Assembly: GCA_018883325.1 (NCBI GenBank)
Contig: VEQH01000047.1
Span: 1-36,179, forward strand
Origin: Flavobacteriales bacterium
GTDB lineage: Bacteria > Bacteroidota > Bacteroidia > Flavobacteriales_D > Crocinitomicaceae
Reading direction: 5' to 3'
Length of the DNA: 36,179 nucleotides
Positions 1-8,508 of the stretch are shown in pieces (position 1 is the first letter of the stretch; each line of letters begins with the position of its first letter). The position numbers and the translations under genes are program-made. Under the pieces are notes generated by a model. It saw only the letters and a list, made by a program, of their open reading frames with translations. It was not told the origin of the DNA and did not search any database.

Positions 1-48
1 CCTTTAGATAGTGGCCCAAAAAATGGATTTATTCACGTTGTAAAGTAA
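1..48 (+). CDS. 3' end of a truncated unidentified gene
   Basis: Frame 1 is open from the window edge to a TAA at 46-48 and would encode the C-terminal tail PLDSGPKNGFIHVVK. The other two plus-strand frames hit stops within the first 12 bases. A strong hairpin with T-run follows 50 bases later, as expected at the end of a gene. Fifteen residues are too few to identify a family, and a chance open stretch cannot be excluded. Confidence 0.35.
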   Translation, partial: PLDSGPKNGFIHVVK

Positions 49-98
49 AATTCAGGTTTATAATTACAACGATTTAGACAATAAATTCAAATAAAAAT

Positions 99-136
99 AA
101 AACCGATGACTTCAATTATTTTGTCATCGGTTTTTT
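99..136. terminator. bidirectional rho-independent terminator
   Basis: A 12-bp perfect inverted repeat (arms 99-110 and 123-134, core ACCGATGAC / GTCATCGGT) has a 12-base AT-rich loop. It is flanked by an A-rich run on the left and a T-run on the right, so it can end transcripts in both directions: the partial gene at the left edge and the minus-strand gene ending at 235. I see nothing else in 137-234. Confidence 0.85.
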
Positions 137-234
137 ATTTTATACAGTATCCTTGATTTCAATTTCAGCAATCTAAAATTCAAATTGAACTGTATCTAAA
201 ACTTTAGTTTACAGATTATTTAATAAATGATCAA

Positions 235-813
235 TTAATTTCTTTTGATTGTGCTTATTTGAAATCCTAAACCTGCAGAAAATAACAATTCGTCCATTTT
301 GTGTTCACCCACTTTGGAGCCACGAATTTTTGAATTGACATAAGTTAGATTGGCGAAAAAATGAAAATAATCCCAAACGTAATAGTCGGCACCAATTTTT
401 AATGCAAAGGATGGTGCAACATAAAATTGTTTTTCAAAAAGAGAATAGTCATAATCAACCATTAAGACTCCCATTTGAGCACCAGTTGTAATTTTAAAAT
501 TGCTTTTACCAAAATGGCGAAAACCACCAAAATAAATGCGGTTCATGTAATTTGGATTTGAAAAACTCGAATTACTTGAATAGTTCGCATCGATAAATTG
601 AAAAATTTCACCTCGTAAACTATAATTTTTATCTACCACATATTCCAAAAAACCATTAATGTAAATTGAATTCGCTTTGTTTTGAAGCATCCTTCCCGGT
701 GTAATAGTCGCAGAAGCTTTTATCAATCCTGGTTGAAAATAACTATCGTTTTGAGCTTGGGATTGAAAACAAAACAATTCAACAATTAAAAAGAAAACTA
801 TTTGCCTCCCCAT
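235..813 (-). CDS. secreted outer-membrane beta-barrel-like hypothetical protein
   Basis: This is a 192-residue protein with a signal peptide (hydrophobic residues 5-15, probable cleavage after SQAQ near residue 21). The remainder alternates polar and aromatic or hydrophobic residues (YFGGFRHFG, FKITTGAQMGVLM, LLFSAGLGFQIS), as in small outer-membrane barrels of Bacteroidota, and ends in an aromatic/hydrophobic strand. The start codon lies inside the end of the upstream minus-strand gene (16-bp overlap), suggesting translational coupling; both products look like cell-envelope proteins. No family is recognised with certainty. A periplasmic lipid-binding beta protein is an alternative. Confidence 0.6.
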   Translation of the reverse strand: MGRQIVFFLIVELFCFQSQAQNDSYFQPGLIKASATITPGRMLQNKANSIYINGFLEYVVDKNYSLRGEIFQFIDANYSSNSSFSNPNYMNRIYFGGFRHFGKSNFKITTGAQMGVLMVDYDYSLFEKQFYVAPSFALKIGADYYVWDYFHFFANLTYVNSKIRGSKVGEHKMDELLFSAGLGFQISTIKRN

Positions 814-1430
814 AAGTCAACGATTTTATAGTGAATACCTAAAGTAATTAACAAATGACCTTCTAAACTAGCTCCATGTTGATGTTCGCTTGTGAACACT
901 AACTGATTATTTATTAATTCAGGTGAGATATGGTTTCCCAAATGAATCATATACTGACCCATCACAGAAAAGTCTAATCTTTGTGACAAATTAATGTGTG
1001 TCCCTAGTCCCATTTGAACAGCAGAACTCCAACGTTCAGCATAATTTGTTTTGTCTGCGTTTTCAGCCAACCGCGAATAATCAAAACAATGTCCTGCCAG
1101 AACATAAGGCTTAAATAATTGATTTTCTTTAAGGTAAGGATAAAACAAAACACTCCAGCCAATGTGGTAATCCGTTCGATGACCACGATTCAATACATCA
1201 GCTGTTAAATAGTCAAAAAACCAATCCGTATTTACTCTTTCAGCTAATTGCAATCTAAATTGACCACCGGCTCCTGTCCCAAAATTGCTAGTTTCACTAT
1301 CATTAAATAGCGAAACTGTGGTACGAACACCAAGACTCAAAATGCCGCTTTCGTTCTTTTTAATCTTTAAAGGCTGTGCAAAAGAAAATAGCGCTATGCT
1401 TGAAAAACAAGCAACAATAATTTTTTTCAA
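798..1430 (-). CDS. secreted outer-membrane beta-barrel-like protein with TTG start
   Basis: This 210-residue protein has a signal peptide (KKIIVACFSSIALFSFAQ) followed by strand-like segments with many aromatic residues (FRLQLAERVNTDWFFDYL, IGWSVLFYPYL, LDFSVMGQYMIHLG) and a final strand LLITLGIHYKIV, like an OmpA-type or OmpW-type barrel. The only workable start is TTG (1430-1428): an in-frame TAA lies two codons upstream, and the next Met would remove the signal peptide. It begins 10 bases after the stop of the T9SS subtilase and overlaps the next envelope gene, so the three probably form one transcript. The precise function is unknown. Confidence 0.65.
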   Translation of the reverse strand: MKKIIVACFSSIALFSFAQPLKIKKNESGILSLGVRTTVSLFNDSETSNFGTGAGGQFRLQLAERVNTDWFFDYLTADVLNRGHRTDYHIGWSVLFYPYLKENQLFKPYVLAGHCFDYSRLAENADKTNYAERWSSAVQMGLGTHINLSQRLDFSVMGQYMIHLGNHISPELINNQLVFTSEHQHGASLEGHLLITLGIHYKIVDLWGGK

Positions 1431-1440
1431 ACTTTAATTT

Positions 1441-4221
1441 TTATTCAACCATAAATCGCTTAACAATGGTTTGTCCATTGCTGAACTTCATTTCAAGTAA
1501 ATAAATACTTGGTCTAAGTTCCGTTACATCAAAGGTAAAAAAATCATTGTTCGCTGCTTCACTTACCAATTTTCCGTCCAAAGAAATTATTTTTCCTTGA
1601 GTCATTCCAAAGGCTTCAACATTTAGGAGATGACTACTCGGATTTGGATAAATTTTTATGTTTGCGTCCATTTCATCAGAAATTCCTGCATTCGTAAAAA
1701 CTGTAATCGTTGAAGTTGCAGTTTGACTACAGCCAAAAACGTCAGGTACAGTGTAAGTTATGACATGCGTTCCAACTCCTGCTAAACCGGGATGAAAACT
1801 TGTACCGATTACACCGTCACCAGCGTAACTTCCTCCTGATGGAATTCCATCTGTTAAATTTATAGGCAATGAACCTTGACTTATTTGTGTTACAGTTTCA
1901 TTGTAAATAATTGGTTCAACTGAATAAAAATCAATAAATAAAGAATCTTTTGCTGTACATCCACCGCTGTTTGAACCAATTACGTAATACATTCCTGGAG
2001 TTGGAATAAATGGAACTCCATTTTGAACGCCGCCAAGCCAATTGTATGAGGAAGCTGTTCCTGTTCCTGTTAAAGTAATTTCTGTATTTGGACAAATTAA
2101 TCTATTTGGTCCTGCATCGACATATGGATTTGAAAAAGAAGTCAAATTGATTGCATTTGATCTTGTTTTACAACCCATAACATCTGTTACAACTGTGCGA
2201 TAAGCGCCAGGAGTTGCAGTTGTTGTTGTCATCGTTTGAGCCCCATTAGACCATTGAATCGAAGTTGGAATCATACTTGTCGATAAGGTCAGTGTGGCAC
2301 TTGAACCGGGACAAATTCCGTTTGGTCCTGTAACAACAGCTGGTCGATGTTTTTGAAGAATTGTTTCATGTCCGTTTACAATTCCATTGCCGTAAGCAAA
2401 ATTAGGAGTCACTCCTGTCGAAGTATTTGTGTTGGCTGAATTCAATAAATCAGTTTTAAAGTCTTGATAGGTTGCTTTTGAACATTTTTGCAGATAAAGT
2501 GCTGCAATACCTGCAACAACAGGAGAAGCCATTGAAGTTCCTCCATTTCTGACATGAAAACCTCCTTGATCTATCGATGGGTTATTTACCGTATTTGAAA
2601 TAAACCACATTGGTCCCGCTGTTAATGAAATTCCGCCACTTGCCGCAACATCTGGTTTCACAACGCCTAAACGATTTGGTCCTTTGCTACTTGAAGGCTC
2701 GATTGTTCCAACTGGCACATAGTTAGTTGGAACATAAGTATTTCCATTCTTGTCAATATGACTAGCTCTGTTGCGAATATTTCCAACTGAAATAACTTTA
2801 TCTGAACAATTCCACGAAGAAACGATTGTTTGAAGCGTATCAGGTGCGTTATAAAATGTAATTGCTGGTAGAATTGAAGGCGATGGGATTTGCGTTTCAA
2901 AATCACTCAAACCAAGCCAAGCTCCTCCCCAAATATCATAAGTTCCCGTGCCAAAAGTTTCAAAACGATAGAGGTAACTTAATGAATCTACATTTCTAAA
3001 TACTACTTGCATGTGGAAATTTGATCCAACAACTTCTCTATAAGTTTGAATTGTTGCAATTCGATCACCATTTGAGTTGTAAATTGTATCGTTAACAGGA
3101 CCATTTTCGAAAACATCATAAATATTTCTGAAAGCTGTTCTTCCCCTAAAACCATAATTTGGAGCTGGTAAATCTGCACCGTATGCATAGGAGAAATTAC
3201 TTGAAGTGTCTGCCCATAAATCGAAGAATATTTTGTTTGAACCGACAACTGTATTCCCTGGATTGTTTTTGCACCAAACAAATGACGTGTCTTGTGAAAG
3301 ATTCCCTCTAACGTGGTACTTCCCTTGTTCACCTGAATTTCCAGCTGCACAAACAACTATTCTACCTTCCTTTTGCGTGAGTAATTGATCTATGTATTCT
3401 GCTGCTGGATCTTTTCCGTCATGACTACCTATATAACTTCCCAATGAAAGATTGACGACAGCGGGTTTACCCAAAGAATCGGCAACTTTAAAAATATAAT
3501 CACAAGCGTCAGCAATTGTTAAGGTCCAATTTGGAAGTCCAAAATCAGTTTCCACAACAATTATATCAGCTTCTGGAGCCATTCCTTTGTTTGTATTGTT
3601 CGCTCTTCCATTTCCTACTGCCATTCCTGAAACAGTAGTTCCGTGGGCTGTTCCAGTTTCTAAACTTGTACATTGTCCGTTGTCAATTTGAGTTTTATTC
3701 CAAACAATACCATAACCGTAAGTTTCCGGTATCGTTCCGTTATTTGTTGTATGATCCCAATAACGTAAGACTCTTGTTTTGCCATTTGAAAGTTTAAAAT
3801 CGGGATGGTTAAAATCAATTCCTTCGTCAACAATTCCAACAATTACACCTTTTCCTGTATAAGTAGTATCTAAACTAACACCTTGATGAATCAAATTCAC
3901 TTTATGACGAAAAACAGCTGAATCTCCTAAAGCAACAGGAGGTGCAAATTCAAAATAAAATTTATCGATTGTTCCTTTTGTACGTTGCTCATTCATCCAT
4001 TCTGCTGTAGTTTGAATGAACAACCAATTTGTCGTTTCGTACTTTATTTTCACTTGTGCTCTTTCCAAAAACTGTCTATTTGAAAAAGAATTTGGAATAG
4101 TGAAAGATGTTAAATTTTTAGGATTTTCTTTTAAATAGTCTTCAAACCTAAAATAAGATTTTTGACTAAAAGCCTGAGCAGAAAAGAAAATGGTAAATAG
4201 CAGGAGTAAAATATTTTTCAT
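1441..4221 (-). CDS. subtilisin-like S8 serine peptidase with T9SS sorting domain
   Basis: A 926-residue secreted protease. The start chosen is the ATG that begins MKNILLLLFTIFFSAQAFSQ, a clean signal peptide; an ATG six codons upstream (4239) is possible. The S8 catalytic triad is visible as D132 (GIVDEGIDFNHPDF), H193 (GTAHGTTVSG) and S563 (GGTSMASPVVAG). The catalytic domain carries a long insertion before the serine. After about residue 625 come two Ig/PKD-like modules of the Bacteroidota surface type. The last ~80 residues form a type A T9SS C-terminal domain (IYPNPS, then SIYLLEMKFSNGQ, ending KRFMVE), which predicts export through the type IX system and surface attachment or release. 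It is divergent from another subtilase gene. Its substrate is not predictable. Confidence 0.93.
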   Translation of the reverse strand: MKNILLLLFTIFFSAQAFSQKSYFRFEDYLKENPKNLTSFTIPNSFSNRQFLERAQVKIKYETTNWLFIQTTAEWMNEQRTKGTIDKFYFEFAPPVALGDSAVFRHKVNLIHQGVSLDTTYTGKGVIVGIVDEGIDFNHPDFKLSNGKTRVLRYWDHTTNNGTIPETYGYGIVWNKTQIDNGQCTSLETGTAHGTTVSGMAVGNGRANNTNKGMAPEADIIVVETDFGLPNWTLTIADACDYIFKVADSLGKPAVVNLSLGSYIGSHDGKDPAAEYIDQLLTQKEGRIVVCAAGNSGEQGKYHVRGNLSQDTSFVWCKNNPGNTVVGSNKIFFDLWADTSSNFSYAYGADLPAPNYGFRGRTAFRNIYDVFENGPVNDTIYNSNGDRIATIQTYREVVGSNFHMQVVFRNVDSLSYLYRFETFGTGTYDIWGGAWLGLSDFETQIPSPSILPAITFYNAPDTLQTIVSSWNCSDKVISVGNIRNRASHIDKNGNTYVPTNYVPVGTIEPSSSKGPNRLGVVKPDVAASGGISLTAGPMWFISNTVNNPSIDQGGFHVRNGGTSMASPVVAGIAALYLQKCSKATYQDFKTDLLNSANTNTSTGVTPNFAYGNGIVNGHETILQKHRPAVVTGPNGICPGSSATLTLSTSMIPTSIQWSNGAQTMTTTTATPGAYRTVVTDVMGCKTRSNAINLTSFSNPYVDAGPNRLICPNTEITLTGTGTASSYNWLGGVQNGVPFIPTPGMYYVIGSNSGGCTAKDSLFIDFYSVEPIIYNETVTQISQGSLPINLTDGIPSGGSYAGDGVIGTSFHPGLAGVGTHVITYTVPDVFGCSQTATSTITVFTNAGISDEMDANIKIYPNPSSHLLNVEAFGMTQGKIISLDGKLVSEAANNDFFTFDVTELRPSIYLLEMKFSNGQTIVKRFMVE

Positions 4222-4318
4222 ATAAAGAATATTTCGCAAATTACGAAAAGAATTAAATAAGTAACTATCAAAATTAAATACAATTCTGTTTAATCTTAAT
4301 TATTCACTTTATAAATGT

Positions 4319-4326
4319 TATTTTTG
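4319..4326 (+). promoter_or_regulatory. Bacteroidota -7 promoter box
   Basis: TATTTTTG matches the TAnnTTTG element and ends 14 bases before the ATG of the S8 peptidase gene at 4341. No convincing -33 TTG lies at the usual distance. Confidence 0.5.
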
Positions 4327-4340
4327 AAAAAAAATAGTTC

Positions 4341-5723
4341 ATGAAAAAGACCTTCTTTAAAATCAGCCTTCTTTTAGCTGCCTTTGCTTTCAATACAAAA
4401 ATCATAGCTCAACCAATTCCAGGAACATTAAATTGGTATAATGGTGAGGGTACAGGAATGCAAACTGATAAAGCTTATGGTTTATTGAAAAAGAAAACGT
4501 CTCAACCTGTAATTGTTGCTGTGATTGACTCTGGTGTAGATATCGAGCACGAAGATTTACAAGGGAAAATTTGGGTTAATACTAAAGAAATTCCAAAAAA
4601 CGGAATCGACGACGATAAAAACGGCTACATTGATGATGTTCATGGTTGGAACTTTTTAGGAAATGCTAAAGGTGAAAATTTGGATGCTGCTCGCTTGGAA
4701 AAGGCGCGTATTTTGGCAAAACTTATGGACAAATATGAAGGAATTGACCCTGCAACTATCGCATTTGACGAAGAATTCACACTTTATGAAACTGTTAAAT
4801 ACGAAGTTGAAGATGAATTGGCAAATTTTCAACAATATATGCCAATGATTGAAAGCGGTCAATTTGACAAGGAAACTGTTAAATACATCATGGATCAAGT
4901 TAAATTCAACTTGAATGTAAATTATGATGATCGCTCGTTGATTGGTGATAATGTTGACGATTTTAACGATAAAAATTATGGAAATCCAGATGTAGAAGGT
5001 CCTGACGCATTACATGGAACGCACGTTTCTGGAATTATTTGTGCAATTCGTGGAAATGGTAAAGGTGGAGATGGTGTTGCTGATAATGTTAAAATTATGT
5101 CTTTAAGAGCGGTTCCTAACGGAGATGAGCAAGATAAAGACATCGCTTTAGCAATTCGTTATGCGGTTGACAACGGTGCGCAAGTTATCAATATGTCTTT
5201 TGGTAAATCCTATTCTCCGCACAAAGAAGAGGTTTTTAAAGCCTTCGAATATGCCGATTCAAAAGGAGTTTTGTTAGTTCACGCTGCTGGAAATGATGCA
5301 AAAGATGTTGATTATGAACCAAATTTCCCAACTTCTTTATATAGTTTTCAAGCTGAACCTTTAAAACATTTTATAACTATAGGAGCTTCAACGAAAGACA
5401 AAAATGAATTAGTTGCTTCTTTCTCAAATTTCGGACAAGAGCGCGTTGATATTTTTGCTCCAGGGTTTGAAATTTACAACACTGTTCCACAAAGTGACTA
5501 CAAAAATCTTCAAGGGACATCAATGGCTGCACCAATGGTTGCTGGTGTTGCTGCGTTATTAAAATCATATTTCCCAAGTTTAACAATGAGTGAAATCAAA
5601 GACATAATGTTCAATACCTCTGTTAAATACGAAGATTTAAAACCGCTTTGTACAACTGGCGGTGTAGTGAATGTTTACAATGCCGTGAAAGCATGTCAAG
5701 CATTGGAGAAAAGTAAAAAATAA
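4341..5723 (+). CDS. secreted subtilisin-like S8 serine peptidase without T9SS tail
   Basis: A 460-residue protease with an N-terminal signal peptide (ISLLLAAFAFNTKIIAQ). The triad is D63 (AVIDSGVDIEHEDL), H225 (LHGTHVSGI) and S394 (QGTSMAAPMVAG). About 160 residues lie between Asp and His. They include an acidic, helix-rich insertion (roughly residues 115-190, rich in E, D, K, Y) absent from classical subtilisin; comparable insertions occur in Bacteroidota S8 peptidases. The protein stops shortly after the catalytic domain, with no sorting domain, so it is probably periplasmic. It is divergent from the T9SS-sorted subtilase, and a -7 box precedes it. Cleavage specificity is unknown. Confidence 0.92.
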   Translation: MKKTFFKISLLLAAFAFNTKIIAQPIPGTLNWYNGEGTGMQTDKAYGLLKKKTSQPVIVAVIDSGVDIEHEDLQGKIWVNTKEIPKNGIDDDKNGYIDDVHGWNFLGNAKGENLDAARLEKARILAKLMDKYEGIDPATIAFDEEFTLYETVKYEVEDELANFQQYMPMIESGQFDKETVKYIMDQVKFNLNVNYDDRSLIGDNVDDFNDKNYGNPDVEGPDALHGTHVSGIICAIRGNGKGGDGVADNVKIMSLRAVPNGDEQDKDIALAIRYAVDNGAQVINMSFGKSYSPHKEEVFKAFEYADSKGVLLVHAAGNDAKDVDYEPNFPTSLYSFQAEPLKHFITIGASTKDKNELVASFSNFGQERVDIFAPGFEIYNTVPQSDYKNLQGTSMAAPMVAGVAALLKSYFPSLTMSEIKDIMFNTSVKYEDLKPLCTTGGVVNVYNAVKACQALEKSKK

Positions 5724-5798
5724 TCTTTGGATAAAAGCTAAGAATCAAGGGCTAAAGGTGAGTGTTTAACTCTTCACTTTTGAATTCTAACTTCAAAT

Positions 5799-6254
5799 AT
5801 GAATAAAATTCTATTTTCTTTTCTTGTATTAATTAACTTCAGTTCTTTCGCGCAAAAAGACAAAGCAAGCTTAGATAAATTGATGGATGCATGGCATTTA
5901 GCTGCAACGAATGCAGATTTTAAAGCTTACTTTACACCAACAACTGATGATTTCATTTTCCTCGGCACTGCGCCTGGTGAACGATGGACAAAAAAGGAAT
6001 TTCAAGATTTTTCAAAACCTTATTTCGACAAAGGAAAAGCATGGGATTTCAAAGCAAGCAATCGCAAATGGAATTTTTCAAAAGACGGAAAAATAGCTTG
6101 GTTTGATGAAGATTTGAAAACTTGGATGGAAGATTGTCGAGGCAGTGGTATTTGTATAAAGGAAAAAGGCGAATGGAAACTGGCTTATTACAACCTCACC
6201 GTTCTAATTGAAAACGAAAAAATCAAAGAATTTATTCAATTGCGAAAACAGTAA
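5799..6254 (+). CDS. secreted NTF2-like (SnoaL/DUF4440-type) protein
   Basis: A 151-residue protein with a signal peptide (NKILFSFLVLINFSSFAQ). The pattern of an NTF2-like cone fold follows: helix LDKLMDAWHLAATNADFKAYF, then TTDDFIFLGTAPGERWTKKEFQDF, then strands KWNFSKDGKIAWFDEDL and GEWKLAYYNLTVLI. This is the layout of the nuclear transport factor 2 family / DUF4440 proteins common in Bacteroidota, whose roles are mostly uncharacterised. It lies 75 bases downstream of the subtilase on the same strand and is convergent with the following hydrolase. No catalytic residues can be assigned. Confidence 0.75.
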   Translation: MNKILFSFLVLINFSSFAQKDKASLDKLMDAWHLAATNADFKAYFTPTTDDFIFLGTAPGERWTKKEFQDFSKPYFDKGKAWDFKASNRKWNFSKDGKIAWFDEDLKTWMEDCRGSGICIKEKGEWKLAYYNLTVLIENEKIKEFIQLRKQ

Positions 6255-6269
6255 AACCTCAACCTAGGA

Positions 6270-7247
6270 TTATTGTTTATTGATTAATTCCGCCATTTTA
6301 GACAATGCATCTTTCGCTTCTCTCAACCTCACCAACATCACCCAATCGTGAAACAACTTTGGATATTCGTAATAATTCAAAGGAATATTTTGACTTTCCA
6401 ACATCTTTTTGAATTTTTGAGAATCAGCAATAAGAATGTCATGTGTGCCGATAAATAAACTCATCTTTGGCATGTTTTTAAATTCACCATTTATAGGACT
6501 TACCAAATAATTTTGCGGATTCAAATCACCACACCAAGCGTTTCCGATTTTGACTAAATTTTCTAAATCTAAAGTTGGACATTTCTTAATAGTGAGCAAA
6601 ATATCAGGGTTAGAAAGCGTAATATCAAGCCACGGAACAATCAAAATCAATTGGGAAGGTTGGGCAACATTCAATTCATTATTCTGTTCACAAAGTGCTA
6701 AAGCATATCCACCTCCAGCAGAATCGCCCATCAAAATCAAATTTTCTGAACCTATTTTTTGAATTAAATCGGCATAAAGTTCGCGTACCATTTTAAAGCT
6801 TTCCTTATAGGTAACTGCTGGCGTCAATGGATAATCAGGAACAATAACATTGCAATTTGTACGGCGAATAATTTCAGCCACAAAGTTCCAATGTTGCCTA
6901 AAAATATTCATCATATATGCGCCACCGTGTAAAAACAAAACCGTTTTAGTCGCTGCTTTATCTTTTGGTGACCATCGAAAAACTGCCCTTCCTGCAACTT
7001 GGATGGTATCAATCTTAAATTCCTTAAAATATCTCCTTGGTATCGATGCTGGATTATTAACTTGCTTTTTTTTCGCTAACTTCTTCGAAGGATCAAGTTT
7101 TACAACAAAAATTCGCGCGCTACCTTTTAAAATGTGAACACGCAAACTGATTTTCTTCGGATAAATATAATTGACCGAACTCGTGTTTTGCGCCAAAAAT
7201 AGATTTTGAAAGATTATTAGGAAAAATAACAGTTTAACCTTCGTCAT
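6270..7247 (-). CDS. alpha/beta hydrolase of the hormone-sensitive-lipase (esterase) type
   Basis: A 325-residue secreted hydrolase. The chosen start (7247) gives the signal peptide MTKVKLLFFLIIFQNLFLAQ; an ATG eleven codons upstream exists but adds a non-signal extension. The family marks are the oxyanion-hole motif FLHGGAYMM, the nucleophile elbow GDSAGGGYAL, an Asp in IGTHDILIADS and a His in YPKLFHDW, i.e. the HSL-like/alpha-beta hydrolase 3 fold that acts on short-chain esters. The protein is probably periplasmic or membrane-associated. The gene is convergent with the NTF2-like gene (15 bases apart). The natural substrate cannot be predicted. Confidence 0.88.
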   Translation of the reverse strand: MTKVKLLFFLIIFQNLFLAQNTSSVNYIYPKKISLRVHILKGSARIFVVKLDPSKKLAKKKQVNNPASIPRRYFKEFKIDTIQVAGRAVFRWSPKDKAATKTVLFLHGGAYMMNIFRQHWNFVAEIIRRTNCNVIVPDYPLTPAVTYKESFKMVRELYADLIQKIGSENLILMGDSAGGGYALALCEQNNELNVAQPSQLILIVPWLDITLSNPDILLTIKKCPTLDLENLVKIGNAWCGDLNPQNYLVSPINGEFKNMPKMSLFIGTHDILIADSQKFKKMLESQNIPLNYYEYPKLFHDWVMLVRLREAKDALSKMAELINKQ

Positions 7248-7399
7248 AAAAGAGGAATTGAATAAATACAAAATTGCCAACCAAAGTTAAGAATGTATTT
7301 AGAATTTAAATTTAAACATGCAAGAAAACATTCTGTCAAACATTGGAGTAAACATCCAAAATCAAAATTCAAACATCAATTTTTTCTTATTTTCGCGCC

Positions 7400-8260
7400 A
7401 TGTTTGTAAAAGACAACACCCTCAATTCTGCCAAAGCATATTTCTACGAACGATTGGAAGGTTTTTCAGAATCCGAATTGAAACTTATGTGGACAGAAAT
7501 AATCTGTAAACGTTTCAATTGGTCGCGCGCTGATTTACTTATGAATGCAGATTTTCGCTTGTCGGAATCCGATTTGTTGTTCATCCGTTCGTACGTAAAA
7601 CGATTACAGAATAACGAACCCTTTCAATACATTTTGGGTGAAACTGAATTTTATGGCCTTACATTAAAATGCGATAATCGTGCTTTGATTCCACGACCAG
7701 AAACAGAAGAATTGGTTGATTGGATTTCGGAAAACAAAGACATTCAAAAGGCGTTGGATATTTGTTCGGGTTCGGGTTGCATCGCTTTAGCATTGAAAAC
7801 GGTTTACAAAAGTGCCAGTATTTTTGGAGTTGACATTTCTGAAGATGCGAACAATTTAGCACGTGAAAATGCACTATTGAACAAGCTAGAAGTTTCATTT
7901 GAAACAGCTGATGCTTTAAACACCAATGCTGAATTTTGGAAATCGGTTGCTGATTTAGACTTAATTGTTTCGAATCCGCCGTACATTCCAGAAAATGAAA
8001 AAACTGAAATGGCAGCAAATGTTTTAGATTTTGAACCTCACCTTGCCCTTTTCGTTGAGAATGATTCTCCAATCATTTTTTACCAACGCATCGCTGACTT
8101 AGCTAAAGAAAAATTAAGAAGCGGAGGTTTACTTTATTTTGAATTACATCATTTATTCAGCAAAGAAGTAATTGCTTACCTTGAAAAAATCGGTTTTAAA
8201 CAAATCGAGATTAGACAAGACTTACAAGGTAAAAATCGCATGCTAAAAGCAGTGAAATAA
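7400..8260 (+). CDS. prmC: peptide chain release factor N5-glutamine methyltransferase
   Basis: PrmC/HemK methylates the Gln of the GGQ motif in release factors using S-adenosylmethionine, in the cytoplasm. The 286-residue length is normal for the family. An N-terminal helical domain (about 1-85) precedes the Rossmann methyltransferase domain, with SAM-binding motif I ALDICSGSGCIALAL (from residue 118) and the diagnostic catalytic NPPY at residues 192-195. The motif YILGETEFYGL and RALIPRPETEELVDW are also typical. The gene stands alone between a divergent hydrolase gene and a minus-strand gene. A near-consensus -7 box (TATTTTCG) lies about 10 bases before the ATG. Confidence 0.95.
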   Translation: MFVKDNTLNSAKAYFYERLEGFSESELKLMWTEIICKRFNWSRADLLMNADFRLSESDLLFIRSYVKRLQNNEPFQYILGETEFYGLTLKCDNRALIPRPETEELVDWISENKDIQKALDICSGSGCIALALKTVYKSASIFGVDISEDANNLARENALLNKLEVSFETADALNTNAEFWKSVADLDLIVSNPPYIPENEKTEMAANVLDFEPHLALFVENDSPIIFYQRIADLAKEKLRSGGLLYFELHHLFSKEVIAYLEKIGFKQIEIRQDLQGKNRMLKAVK

Positions 8261-8451
8261 AATAATTTGAGTAAAAGCTTTTGTAGCCGTACAATAAATT
8301 CATCAGCTTTAAATAATGGTTTAAGCAAATATTTTTAAATGGTTCGTTGACATTTACAAAATAGTTCTCACTTCGATTAAATTCTTGATTTTCAAAATAA
8401 AGTATTTTTACTCTTACGATTGCGGAAACTCAATTAAAATAATTTCAAAAC

Positions 8452-8486
8452 AAAAAAGGTTATCAGAAATTAATCCAATAACCTTT
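8452..8486 (-). terminator. rho-independent terminator for the persulfide dioxygenase gene
   Basis: A 9-bp inverted repeat (AAAGGTTAT at 8455-8463, ATAACCTTT at 8478-8486) has a 14-base loop. On the minus strand it is followed by a T-run, 23 bases after the stop of the gene ending at 8509. Confidence 0.75.
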
Positions 8487-8508
8487 CTCATTTTGTTGTT
8501 ATTTTGGT

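Noticed and set aside
2667..3356. Open frames in other minus-strand frames of the T9SS subtilase
   Set aside because: They are shadows of the subtilase, whose catalytic motifs are in the main frame.
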